Below, one piece after another: positions 22,889 through 31,150 of a DNA stretch of 40,753 nt (positions within the stretch are counted from its first letter, which is position 1; each line of letters starts with the position of its first letter). The stretch comes from G020350405 sp964513655 (GTDB lineage: Bacteria; Planctomycetota; Phycisphaerae; Sedimentisphaerales; Anaerobacaceae). Location of the stretch: assembly GCA_964513655.1 (NCBI GenBank), contig CAZENQ010000021.1, positions 1 to 40,753 of the forward strand, read 5' to 3'. The notes beneath the pieces were generated by a model. That model was not told the origin of the DNA. It saw only the letters and a program-made list of their open reading frames with translations, and did not search any database. The translations under genes and the position numbers were made by a program.

Positions 22889-25075
22889 ATGTCAAAAATC
22901 ATCGCATCTGCGGCCATTCGTGGCGCTCATAAGATAGTCAAGCAAGCAGAAGAGAAACTCGCGCAAGCCATTAAAGAAAAGGGCAACGATTGCCCTGTAG
23001 CATTTCCGAACACCGGTTATTACATACCGATTATTTACTCCATGACGGGAACAGCGGTTGAGAAGCTGGGTGATTTTGAGGAAGTTATGAAGCAGGTAAA
23101 AGACCTGCTGCCTCCGCTGGTTGACGATGATTTGTGGATACCTTACCTTGGTCCTGCCCTTGATGCCGGCATGGCAACGTTGTTTGCAGAGGAGGTTATC
23201 GAAGCCTGTAAATATATAATCGGCCCCAATCCGGTGGATGACATCTGGCTGGGTGCGGCGGACGATGTAATCCTGCGAGAGCGCGGCATTCAGTTTGTCG
23301 ATGGCACGGCACCGGGATTTGCAGCGATAGCCGGCGCTGCACCTGATGTGGAGACGGCGGTCGATATAGCACGTAAACTTCAGGAGCGCTGCCTGTACGT
23401 TTTTATGTCTGCGCATCATAACGGCAGCACTTTCGCCGAGCAGCTTGTCGAAGGCGGCGTGCAGTTGGGCTGGGAGACGCGGCTGGTGCCTTTCGGCAGG
23501 GAGATTACGTCAGCAATATATTCGCTTGGTTTTGCCAGCCGGGCGGCACTTAGCTTCGGCGGCGTTAAAGCCGGTGATTACCGACGCAACCTGCTGTACA
23601 ACAAAAACAGAATCTTCGCCTTTGTTATGGCTTTAGGGGAGGTTACCGATGAGTGGTACGCCACCGCGGCAGGGGCAATCAATTACGGCTTCCCGACCAT
23701 TGCCGATTCCGATATTCCGGAGATTCTGCCGACCGGCGTGTGCACCTATGAGCACGTTGTATCGAACATCCCCCATGACCAGATTGTGGAGAAAGCCATC
23801 GAAGTACGCGGCCTGAAGATAAAGATTGCGGAGATAGATATTCCGGTGGCACACAGCCCCGCGTTTGAAGGTGAACGTATCCGCAAGGAAGATATGCACT
23901 GCGAGTTTGGCGGACAGAGGACGCCGGCGTTCGAGTGGCTTCGGACGCGGGATATGGCCGAGGTTAAAGACGGCAAAATAGAGGTCGAGGGTGCGGACAT
24001 TGATTCGGTGCAGGAGGGGGGGCAACTGCCGCTGGGAATTGTGGTCGAAGTGGCGGGAAGAAAGATGCAGGCCGATTTCGAGCCGGTGCTGGAGCGTCAG
24101 ATACACATATTTACAAACGAGGCGCACGGTCTTTGGCACATGGGCCAGCGTAACATCAACTGGGTGCGAATAAGCAAAGACGCGGCGAAGGCAGGGTTCA
24201 AACTTGAACATATCGGCAAACTGCTGCACGCAATGTATCATGAGCAGTATTCGAATATCATGGATAAGGTACAGGTCAAGATATACACCGACGAGCAGGA
24301 TGTTCTGAAATTGCGTGAGGAGGCGGTGAAGGTGTACGCCGAGCGTGACGCGCGATTGGCGGGCATGACCGATGAAGATATAAATATTTTTTACTCGTGT
24401 ACGCTGTGTCAGAGTTTTGCCCCTGACCATGTCTGTATAGTCTCACCCGAAAGGCCGGGTTTGTGCGGGGCCTATAGCTGGCTGGACTGCAGGGCGGCTT
24501 ATGAAATTACGCCGAGCGGGCCGAACCAGCCAATCTCAAAGGGAAACTGTATCGAACCTACCATTGGTCAGTGGGACAAGGTAAACGCGTTTGTTGACAA
24601 TGCCAGCCGCGGCAACATAGCGCGAATGAGTCAGTACAGTATGATAACGGACCCCATGACCTCGTGTGGATGCTTCGAGTGTATCGCTGCGGTATTGCCT
24701 TCAACAGGGGGGATAATGATTGTCAACCGTGAGTTTGCCGAGATGACCCCCTGCGGGATGAAGTTTTCGACTCTGGCCGGGACGGTGGGAGGCGGCAACC
24801 AGACGCCGGGCTTCATCGGCCATTCGAAGCATTATATCAATTCAAAGAAATTTATAGGCGCCGAAGGCGGAATCCGCCGAATCGTCTGGATGCCAACTAT
24901 GCTCAAGGAGGAAATCAAGGACACCTTCATCAAAAGGTCCGAGGAGGCCGGGCTTGGCGGCGAGGAGTTCTTTGCCAAAATCGCCGACGAAACGACCGCC
25001 ACCACGGAGGAAGAGGTCCTGGAGTTTATCACCAAGGCCGGCCATCCGGTAGCGGAAATGGCGCCTATGTTCTAA
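22889..25075 (+). CDS. acsB: Acetyl-CoA synthase (CODH/ACS alpha subunit)
   Basis: Joins CO, a methyl group from the corrinoid protein and CoA into acetyl-CoA at the A-cluster. 728 residues, the full three-domain bacterial length (Moorella AcsB is nearly identical in length). The A-cluster ligands are visible at C504, C507, C516 and C526 (CTLCQSFAPDHVC...C) and in the CGC motif C593-G594-C595 that holds the distal nickel. The bacterial N-terminal domain that docks to AcsA is present, unlike in archaeal CdhC. AGAGG precedes the ATG. It lies 52 bp after acsA. Confidence 0.97.
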   Translation: MSKIIASAAIRGAHKIVKQAEEKLAQAIKEKGNDCPVAFPNTGYYIPIIYSMTGTAVEKLGDFEEVMKQVKDLLPPLVDDDLWIPYLGPALDAGMATLFAEEVIEACKYIIGPNPVDDIWLGAADDVILRERGIQFVDGTAPGFAAIAGAAPDVETAVDIARKLQERCLYVFMSAHHNGSTFAEQLVEGGVQLGWETRLVPFGREITSAIYSLGFASRAALSFGGVKAGDYRRNLLYNKNRIFAFVMALGEVTDEWYATAAGAINYGFPTIADSDIPEILPTGVCTYEHVVSNIPHDQIVEKAIEVRGLKIKIAEIDIPVAHSPAFEGERIRKEDMHCEFGGQRTPAFEWLRTRDMAEVKDGKIEVEGADIDSVQEGGQLPLGIVVEVAGRKMQADFEPVLERQIHIFTNEAHGLWHMGQRNINWVRISKDAAKAGFKLEHIGKLLHAMYHEQYSNIMDKVQVKIYTDEQDVLKLREEAVKVYAERDARLAGMTDEDINIFYSCTLCQSFAPDHVCIVSPERPGLCGAYSWLDCRAAYEITPSGPNQPISKGNCIEPTIGQWDKVNAFVDNASRGNIARMSQYSMITDPMTSCGCFECIAAVLPSTGGIMIVNREFAEMTPCGMKFSTLAGTVGGGNQTPGFIGHSKHYINSKKFIGAEGGIRRIVWMPTMLKEEIKDTFIKRSEEAGLGGEEFFAKIADETTATTEEEVLEFITKAGHPVAEMAPMF

Positions 25076-25125
25076 AGGGTGCGGAGCGCATCTCTGTAGG
25101 GCTTGCAGTAAGATATTAAATATGT

Positions 25126-25162
25126 AAGATACGCGAAGGCTGAGAATCCTGAAGCGTATCTT
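25126..25162 (+). other. Intercistronic hairpin between acsB and acsC
   Basis: AAGATACGC (25126-25134) and GCGTATCTT (25154-25162) form a perfect 9-bp stem; inside, AGG/CCT adds three pairs. No T-run follows. It may stabilise or process the mRNA so that acsAB and acsC onward are made at different levels. Confidence 0.55.
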
Positions 25163-25194
25163 TGGTACCGGAATTTGAGGAAAGGAACGTTATT

Positions 25195-26532
25195 ATGGCA
25201 CTAACAGGACTGGAAATCTTTAAACTGCTGCCGAAGACCAATTGCAAAAAGTGCGGTATGCCCACCTGTCTGGCGTTTGCGATGCAGCTGGCGCAGAAGC
25301 GGGCCAAATTAGAAGATTGCCCGGAGGTCTCGGAGGAAGCCAAGCAAATGCTTGCTGCCGCCGCCGCGCCTCCGATGCGCAAGGTCGTGTTTGGCAGCGG
25401 CGACAATCAGGTCGAGATTGGCCAGGAGACGGTGATGTTCCGGCACGAGGAGAAATTTTACAGTCCGACGGTTTTAGCCGCGACTGTCTCGGACAAATTG
25501 ACCGGCGAGGATTTGAAGAAACGCATCGAAGTCGTAAATTCCCTGCAGTTCGAGCGTGTCGGCACCAAGATTGGAGTAAGCGCCATAGCCGTCGTTAACG
25601 ATAGTGGAGATGCCAATAGTTTTGCCTCGGCTGTAGAGACGGCCAAAGCAGCGAGCAGCCTTGCCATGATACTTGTTTCGGACGAGCCTTCGGCAATGGA
25701 AGCGGCTGTGGGTAAAGTGAAAGATGTAGTGCCTTTGCTCGCTTCGGCCAAGGCGGATACCGCCGCACAAATGGCAAAAATCGCCAAGGAAAACGGCTGC
25801 CCAGTGGTGGCGAAAGCCGAATCGCTTGAAGCGTTGTCCGACCTTGCCGAAAAAATCAAGGCCGAAGGAGTTGAGGATATCGTATTGAGCCTGGATGGGT
25901 TAAGTTTGCGAGACAGGCTGTTTAACTCCTCAAGAATGAGGGCCCTGTCGCTTAAAAAGGCCTTCCGACCACTGGGCTATCCAACAATATCATTCGTCAG
26001 CGACGGTGACACGACGGAGCAGGCGGCCGTTGCTGCCTCCCTTATCTGCAAGTATTCAGGCATCGTCGTACTGGATACCACCGAGCCGTATGTGCTGCTG
26101 CCTCTGCTGACCGTGGTAATGAACATCTTTACCGACCCGCAGAAACCCGTGCAGGTAGAACCCAAGGTATATCCAATCGGAGAGCCTGATGAAAATGCCC
26201 CTGTTATGTTTACGACAAACTTTTCGCTTACATATTACACGGTGGAATCGGATGTCGAGGCCAGCAGGGTGCCGAGCTACATCCTTGTTGTTGATACCGA
26301 AGGTACAAGCGTGCTGACGGCCTATTCGGGAGATAAACTCAACGAGAAAACGGTGGCTGACGCTATGGCCAAGTATGGCGTGGAAAGCCTTGTCAAGCAC
26401 CGCAAACTTATAATTCCCGGTTATGTGGCGGTGATGAGCGGCAAGCTCGAAGAAGCCTCGAACTGGGAAGTTATGGTAGGGCCGAGAGAGTCTTCGATGC
26501 TGCCTAAGTACCTTCAGGAAGTCTGGAAGTAA
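25195..26532 (+). CDS. acsC: Corrinoid iron-sulfur protein large subunit
   Basis: Large subunit of the heterodimer that carries the methyl group on cobalt between AcsE and AcsB. 445 residues, matching Moorella AcsC. The N-terminal [4Fe-4S] site is C17, C20, C25 and C42 (NCKKCGMPTC...C). A TIM-barrel domain and a C-terminal B12-binding domain follow. ATG 25195 follows AGGAAAGG and starts the conserved MALTGLEIFKLLPKTNC. A 5' in-frame GTG-type extension to 25162 is not supported. The stop overlaps the activator start by one base (TAATG). Confidence 0.96.
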   Translation: MALTGLEIFKLLPKTNCKKCGMPTCLAFAMQLAQKRAKLEDCPEVSEEAKQMLAAAAAPPMRKVVFGSGDNQVEIGQETVMFRHEEKFYSPTVLAATVSDKLTGEDLKKRIEVVNSLQFERVGTKIGVSAIAVVNDSGDANSFASAVETAKAASSLAMILVSDEPSAMEAAVGKVKDVVPLLASAKADTAAQMAKIAKENGCPVVAKAESLEALSDLAEKIKAEGVEDIVLSLDGLSLRDRLFNSSRMRALSLKKAFRPLGYPTISFVSDGDTTEQAAVAASLICKYSGIVVLDTTEPYVLLPLLTVVMNIFTDPQKPVQVEPKVYPIGEPDENAPVMFTTNFSLTYYTVESDVEASRVPSYILVVDTEGTSVLTAYSGDKLNEKTVADAMAKYGVESLVKHRKLIIPGYVAVMSGKLEEASNWEVMVGPRESSMLPKYLQEVWK

Positions 26533-28451
26533 TGGCAAAGGGCGAGAAAAAAAGGTTCACGGTCCGTTTTGAGCCAAGTGGCTTGAAAATAGAAGTTTCG
26601 AAAGGAACGGTCCTGCTGGAGGCTGCGCGCAAAGCGGGCATTTATCTGAGCAGTATCTGCGGCGGAGACGGATACTGCGGAAAATGCAAGGTGACAGTTG
26701 ACGAAGGTCAATTCCAAAGCACGCCCACCACCCTGCTTACTCCGGAGGAAGTACGGGAAAATGTAGTTTTAGCCTGCCAGACAAAGGTGCTTTCGGATAT
26801 GAGCGTAACGGTTCCAAGGTCGCATACCCTGGAAGCGAGTCAGATACTCATGGACAGCGATGCACACCGGTTCAGCGAGCTTGCCGGTGACGTACAGGCG
26901 GGCGTCTTTAAGTTCGACCCGCTTGTTCGCAAGCTCTGCGTTAAAATGTCAGCACCGACCGTACAGGACAATACCGCAGACCACGAGCGGCTGTATGTCG
27001 CGATACGCCAGCAAATTGACGCGCCGATAATGCAGACGGGCTTTCGCGTTCTGCAGAGACTTTCAAAGACGCTTATGGAAGCGAACTACCAGGTTGCAGC
27101 AACGATAGGTCGGCGAGGTGGAACTACCGAAGTTATCGATGTAGAACCCGGAAGACGCTGTGATGTAAATTTCGCCGTGGCGGTTGACCTCGGGACTACA
27201 ACTGTAGTCGCTCATCTGATTAATCTGGCAAGTGCGATGACGATAGATACCGAGGCCACCTACAACAGCCAGATAAATTTTGGAGAGGATTACATTCGCC
27301 GAATCATATACGCAGAGGAAAACGGCGCCTTCGACGAGATGCAAAATCGCATCGTCCACGACGTAAATAATCTCATCGTTACGCTTGCCTCACGACAGAA
27401 AGTTGATTTGCAGGACATAACCGCAATTATTTGTGCTGGCAATACCGCCATGATACATTTCCTGCTTAATCTTGACCCGACGCGAATACGCAGAGAACCC
27501 TACATTGCCTCTGTCGGTTTCATTCCGCCGATTCGCGCGGCGGAAGCAGGCATTCAAATAAACAAGCGAGGTCTATTGTACTGTCTGCCGAGCGTGGCCG
27601 CCTATGTGGGAAGTGACGTGGTGGCGGGTGTGCTGACTACGCGAATTTATACTAAAAAAGGCATTTCTCTTTTTGTTGATATCGGGACAAACGGTGAGGT
27701 GGCGCTCGGCAATAGAGACTGGCTGGTCTGTGCTTCGAGCTCGGCAGGTCCTGCGTTTGAGGGAAGCGGTGTAAGGCACGGTATGAGGGCGGGGGCAGGT
27801 GCCATTGAAAAGCTGGCAGTTTTGTCTGATGGCGCTATCGAGTATAAGACTATCGGCGATAAGCATCCTGTTGGTATCTGTGGCTCGGGTCTGTTGGACA
27901 CGCTCGCGGAGTTGTTTATAAACGGTATCATAGACCGGACCGGCAGATTCGCTGCGGATGGGGACGAAAGACTGGCGGAAGGAGAGGAGGGCCTGCAGTT
28001 CCAGCTGGTTGCGCCGCGAAACGAGCACCATGAAATAGTGATTACTCAGCCGGACATCAACAATCTGGTTCGTTCAAAGGCCGGCGTATTTGCGGCAGTT
28101 TGCGTCCTTATGGAGTCAACGCAGACAAGACCGGAAGACCTGGAGGCGATTTATTTGGCCGGGGGATTTGGGAACTTCCTGAATGTCAGACAGGCCGTCA
28201 CAATCGGGATGCTGCCCGATGTGCCCCTCGAAAAAATCCGATTCGTCGGAAATACTTCAATCGCAGGAGCAAAGACAGTTTTGCTGAGCCGAAAGGCCCT
28301 CAAAACAGCTGAAGAAATCGCCGAAAGTATGACCTATTTCGATTTGATGAGCCATCCGGGCTATATGGAGGAATTCATCAGGGCGAGTTTTTTGCCTCAT
28401 ACGGATTTGTCACTGTTTCCATCGGTAAAACTTGCGGCGGAGAAGGTTTGA
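26532..28451 (+). CDS. acsV: Corrinoid-protein reductive activator (RACo/AcsV)
   Basis: ATP-dependent activator that re-reduces inactive Co(II) corrinoid protein to Co(I). 639 residues. The N-terminal plant-type [2Fe-2S] domain has C43, C49, C52 and C82 (CGGDGYCGKC...C). A linker leads to a C-terminal ASKHA-fold ATPase (DUF4445-type) with AVDLGTTTVVAHL at about 220-232, VDIGTNGEVALG at about 380 and LAGGFGNFLN near 540. Encoded in the acs cluster directly after its target AcsC, which fits the role. Confidence 0.92.
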   Translation: MAKGEKKRFTVRFEPSGLKIEVSKGTVLLEAARKAGIYLSSICGGDGYCGKCKVTVDEGQFQSTPTTLLTPEEVRENVVLACQTKVLSDMSVTVPRSHTLEASQILMDSDAHRFSELAGDVQAGVFKFDPLVRKLCVKMSAPTVQDNTADHERLYVAIRQQIDAPIMQTGFRVLQRLSKTLMEANYQVAATIGRRGGTTEVIDVEPGRRCDVNFAVAVDLGTTTVVAHLINLASAMTIDTEATYNSQINFGEDYIRRIIYAEENGAFDEMQNRIVHDVNNLIVTLASRQKVDLQDITAIICAGNTAMIHFLLNLDPTRIRREPYIASVGFIPPIRAAEAGIQINKRGLLYCLPSVAAYVGSDVVAGVLTTRIYTKKGISLFVDIGTNGEVALGNRDWLVCASSSAGPAFEGSGVRHGMRAGAGAIEKLAVLSDGAIEYKTIGDKHPVGICGSGLLDTLAELFINGIIDRTGRFAADGDERLAEGEEGLQFQLVAPRNEHHEIVITQPDINNLVRSKAGVFAAVCVLMESTQTRPEDLEAIYLAGGFGNFLNVRQAVTIGMLPDVPLEKIRFVGNTSIAGAKTVLLSRKALKTAEEIAESMTYFDLMSHPGYMEEFIRASFLPHTDLSLFPSVKLAAEKV

Positions 28452-28470
28452 TAAAAACGGTTAAAACGGT

Positions 28471-29223
28471 ATGGCGACAACTATTGCTATAAGCGGGAAA
28501 GGCGGGTCAGGCAAGACTACCGTGGCTGCTATGATTATAAGGGCTCTGCTGGACAGGTCGGGCGGGGCCGTACTTGGAGTAGATGCCGACCCTAATTCGT
28601 GCCTCGGCCTGACGATGGGGGTTCAGCCGGCCAGTACCGTCGCGGAGCTTCGCGAACAGGCCCGCAGCAAGAAGCCCGGTTCTGATACTCTCGGCAAGGG
28701 CCTGGACAAGGTACGGTCTCTTGAGTATGGCATCCAGCAGGCGCTTACCGAGGCGGAGGGCTTTGACTTGCTTACTATGGGCCGGCCGGAAGGACCGGAC
28801 TGCTATTGTGCCGTAAATAATTTCCTGCGGAGGTTTATTGATGAGTTGGGTTCTGCCTACGGATTTATGGTCGTTGACAATGAAGCGGGAATGGAACATC
28901 TGTCGCGGAGGACCACTAATAATATCGACCTGCTGTGTATAGTGACCGAATCTACTCCTGTTGGCGTGATTACTGCAAAGCGCATTTTTGAGCTTGCTAA
29001 GCGGCTGCCAATATCTGTGAAAGAAATCGGAATAGTATGGAACAGGTCTGAAAACGTAAAACAGTTAGAGGCGATTGAAAGTTTGGGCTGCGTGCCCTAT
29101 GACGAAGCGGTTTTTGACGCTTCTATGCAAAACAAAACGATATTTGATGTTGAACAGGACAGCTCCGCATTTTTGGCGGTGCGAAAGATACTTCAGCAGA
29201 AGCTGAGTCTCGAGGAAGTTTAG
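28471..29223 (+). CDS. cooC: CooC/AcsF-type nickel insertion ATPase
   Basis: 250 residues. The P-loop is SGKGGSGKTT (8-17), an Asp-containing switch region is GVDADPNSCLG, and the CxC nickel-binding pair is C111 and C113 (GPDCYCAVNN). Members load nickel into CODH or ACS. It lies between the activator and acsD inside the acs cluster, so its client is probably AcsA or AcsB. A second member with a different CxC context is at 13034-13816. Confidence 0.9.
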   Translation: MATTIAISGKGGSGKTTVAAMIIRALLDRSGGAVLGVDADPNSCLGLTMGVQPASTVAELREQARSKKPGSDTLGKGLDKVRSLEYGIQQALTEAEGFDLLTMGRPEGPDCYCAVNNFLRRFIDELGSAYGFMVVDNEAGMEHLSRRTTNNIDLLCIVTESTPVGVITAKRIFELAKRLPISVKEIGIVWNRSENVKQLEAIESLGCVPYDEAVFDASMQNKTIFDVEQDSSAFLAVRKILQQKLSLEEV

Positions 29224-29252
29224 ATATTGTTGGAAATTTTGGAGGATTTCAA

Positions 29253-30209
29253 ATGCCAGTTCCTGAAATTGTAGAGAGCTTTACCGGTTCTGTAAACAAA
29301 GTCACGCTTGGTGCCACTAAAGATGATGGAGGAACTCGAACCTCCAAAGTAACGGTAGGTGGAGCGCGTAATGTGGTCTATGGCGGTGCTGTAGCAGATG
29401 CCAGCGAAAAGCCGGTACTTGCTTTGGATGTCATAGACACAAGCCCGGATGATTGGCCGGACGTTTTGAGCGAATCTTATAAAGATGTCCTCAGCAGCCC
29501 CGGCGACTGGGCCAAAAAATGCGTGGAGGAACTCGGAGCGGACCTGATTTGTGTCAAGTTTGACGGTATTCACCCCGACAAGGCCGACAAGGACGAGTCC
29601 CATGCCGTGAAGGTCACCGAAGAGGTGCTCAAGGCCGTTGGCGTTCCGCTTGTGCTCTGGGGCTGCGGCAATGATGAAAAGGATAATCAGGTTATGCCCA
29701 AGGTAAGCGAGGCCGCAAAAGGGGAGAACTGCCTCGTCGGAACCGTTACTGAGGATAACTACAAGTCTCTGACGGCCATCGCTCTGGCGGACAACCATCA
29801 TCTTATTACGCAGGCCCCTTTGGATATCAACATCGCAAAGCAGGTCAACATCCTGGTCTCTGATATGGGCTTCCCGCTCGAGCGTGTAGTGGCGTTTCAG
29901 ACCACCGGAGCATTGGGCTACGGGATTGAGTATGCATATTCGATTCAGGAGCGTCAGCGACTGGCCGCCCTTACGGGCGACAAGATAATGGCAATGCCCG
30001 TTATCTGTGATGTTGGCTACGAGTCGTGGCGGGTCAAAGAGGCCAAGCTCACCGATGTGACAGGCTGGGGAGGGGTTGAAGACAGAGGCCCGATGTGGGA
30101 GGCTACTACGGCAATCTGTCTGCTTCAGGCCGGCGCCGATATAATTCGAATGCGACATCCAAAAGCGGTGGCAACAGTCAAGAACTTAATCGACCAGATA
30201 TGGCAGTAG
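29253..30209 (+). CDS. acsD: Corrinoid iron-sulfur protein small subunit
   Basis: 318 residues, the usual AcsD length. TIM-barrel partner of AcsC that forms the methyl-carrying corrinoid protein and docks MeTr. Family landmarks are MPVPEIVESFTGSVNKVTLG at the N-terminus, GADLICVKFDGIHPDK, LVLWGCGNDEKDNQVMPKV and GAVEDRGPMWEA-type sequence near the end (WGGVEDRGPMWEATTA). GGAGGATTT lies upstream of the ATG. It is separated from acsC by two accessory genes, as in other acetogen-type clusters. Confidence 0.95.
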   Translation: MPVPEIVESFTGSVNKVTLGATKDDGGTRTSKVTVGGARNVVYGGAVADASEKPVLALDVIDTSPDDWPDVLSESYKDVLSSPGDWAKKCVEELGADLICVKFDGIHPDKADKDESHAVKVTEEVLKAVGVPLVLWGCGNDEKDNQVMPKVSEAAKGENCLVGTVTEDNYKSLTAIALADNHHLITQAPLDINIAKQVNILVSDMGFPLERVVAFQTTGALGYGIEYAYSIQERQRLAALTGDKIMAMPVICDVGYESWRVKEAKLTDVTGWGGVEDRGPMWEATTAICLLQAGADIIRMRHPKAVATVKNLIDQIWQ

Positions 30210-30250
30210 TAAAATAATATGCGAAAGCAGCGGAAAAGGAAGGTGTTATT

Positions 30251-31075
30251 GTGATAATAATTGCAGAACGAATTAACGGAATGTTCAAAGACGTCAAGCA
30301 GGCCATCGCGGACAAAGACAAGAAGGTTATCCAGGACCTGGCAAAAAGACAGACCGAGGCCGGTGCAAGCTATCTGGACGTAAACGTGGGTACCGCAGCG
30401 GCTGACCAGGAGGGGACCATGCAGTGGCTGGTAGAGACAATCCAGGAGACGTGCTCTACACCTTTGTGCCTGGATTCACAAAAACTTCCTGTCATCGCGG
30501 CAGGGCTAAAGTCCGTCAGTGCTGGAGCCGGTGTTATGCTTAACTCCACGCCGCTGAATAAAAAATCTGACGAAGAGGTGCTGGACAAATATATGGAGAT
30601 GGCCGAGCAGGCAGGGCCAAAGGCAAGCATCATTACCCTGACTATGGACAAAAACGGCGTGCCTCAGGACATCGATACACGCGTGGCAATAGCGGCTGAA
30701 ATCGTACAAAAGGCCATGGAAAAAGGATTCGATACGCAGCGGTTGTTCATCGACCCGATTATCCTGCCGGTCAAGGTCCCCGATGCGCAGGTTCAGCCCG
30801 GCAATATCATGGCCGCGATGGACCAGATAAGGTATCTGGCTGAGCCGTCGCCGCATATGACGATAGGCCTGTCGAATCTTTCGCAGGGGGCCAGCGAAAG
30901 AAGCCTGATAAACAGGACGTTTCTTGCTATGGCCGTCTCGCACGGTCTGGACTCGGCGATTATTGACGTGCTCGACGAAAAACTGATGAAGGTACTGGCC
31001 ACCTCCGAGATGCTGGTGAACAAGCAAATATATTCAGACTCCTACCTGAGGGCCTTTAGCTCAGTGAATAAATAA
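30251..31075 (+). CDS. acsE: Methyltetrahydrofolate:corrinoid FeS protein methyltransferase
   Basis: Transfers the methyl group from 5-methyl-tetrahydrofolate to the cobalt of AcsCD, joining the methyl and carbonyl branches. 274 residues, a TIM-barrel pterin-binding enzyme (Moorella MeTr is similar in length). Landmarks are IIIAERINGMFKDV at the N-terminus, GASYLDVNVGT, CLDSQKLPVI, IDPIILPV and GLSNLSQGASERSLINRTFLAMA. The GTG start at 30251 has GGAAGG upstream. It is the last gene of the cluster; a strong terminator follows 41 bp later. Confidence 0.96.
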   Translation: MIIIAERINGMFKDVKQAIADKDKKVIQDLAKRQTEAGASYLDVNVGTAAADQEGTMQWLVETIQETCSTPLCLDSQKLPVIAAGLKSVSAGAGVMLNSTPLNKKSDEEVLDKYMEMAEQAGPKASIITLTMDKNGVPQDIDTRVAIAAEIVQKAMEKGFDTQRLFIDPIILPVKVPDAQVQPGNIMAAMDQIRYLAEPSPHMTIGLSNLSQGASERSLINRTFLAMAVSHGLDSAIIDVLDEKLMKVLATSEMLVNKQIYSDSYLRAFSSVNK

Positions 31076-31116
31076 GACCCTCTTGCTTTTTGAGCAACAG
31101 ATTTTGTGGAAATAGA

Positions 31117-31150
31117 AAAGGGCTGAGAACAACACGCCTCTCAGCCCTTT
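31117..31150. terminator. Bidirectional intrinsic terminator
   Basis: A perfect 12-bp stem, AAAGGGCTGAGA (31117-31128)/TCTCAGCCCTTT (31139-31150), has a 10-nt loop and flanking A- and T-rich tracts on both sides (GGTTTTATTTTT to the right). It serves acsE (+) and the converging peptidase gene (-). The peptidase stop codon (31141-31143) lies inside the right arm. Confidence 0.9.

Noticed and set aside
23633..24430. Long minus-strand frame of 265 codons inside acsB
   Set aside because: It is a shadow of a fully conserved acsB with all A-cluster ligands; no independent support.
29220..30158. Minus-strand frame of 312 codons opposite acsD
   Set aside because: acsD on the plus strand is unambiguous; the opposite frame is a codon-bias shadow.
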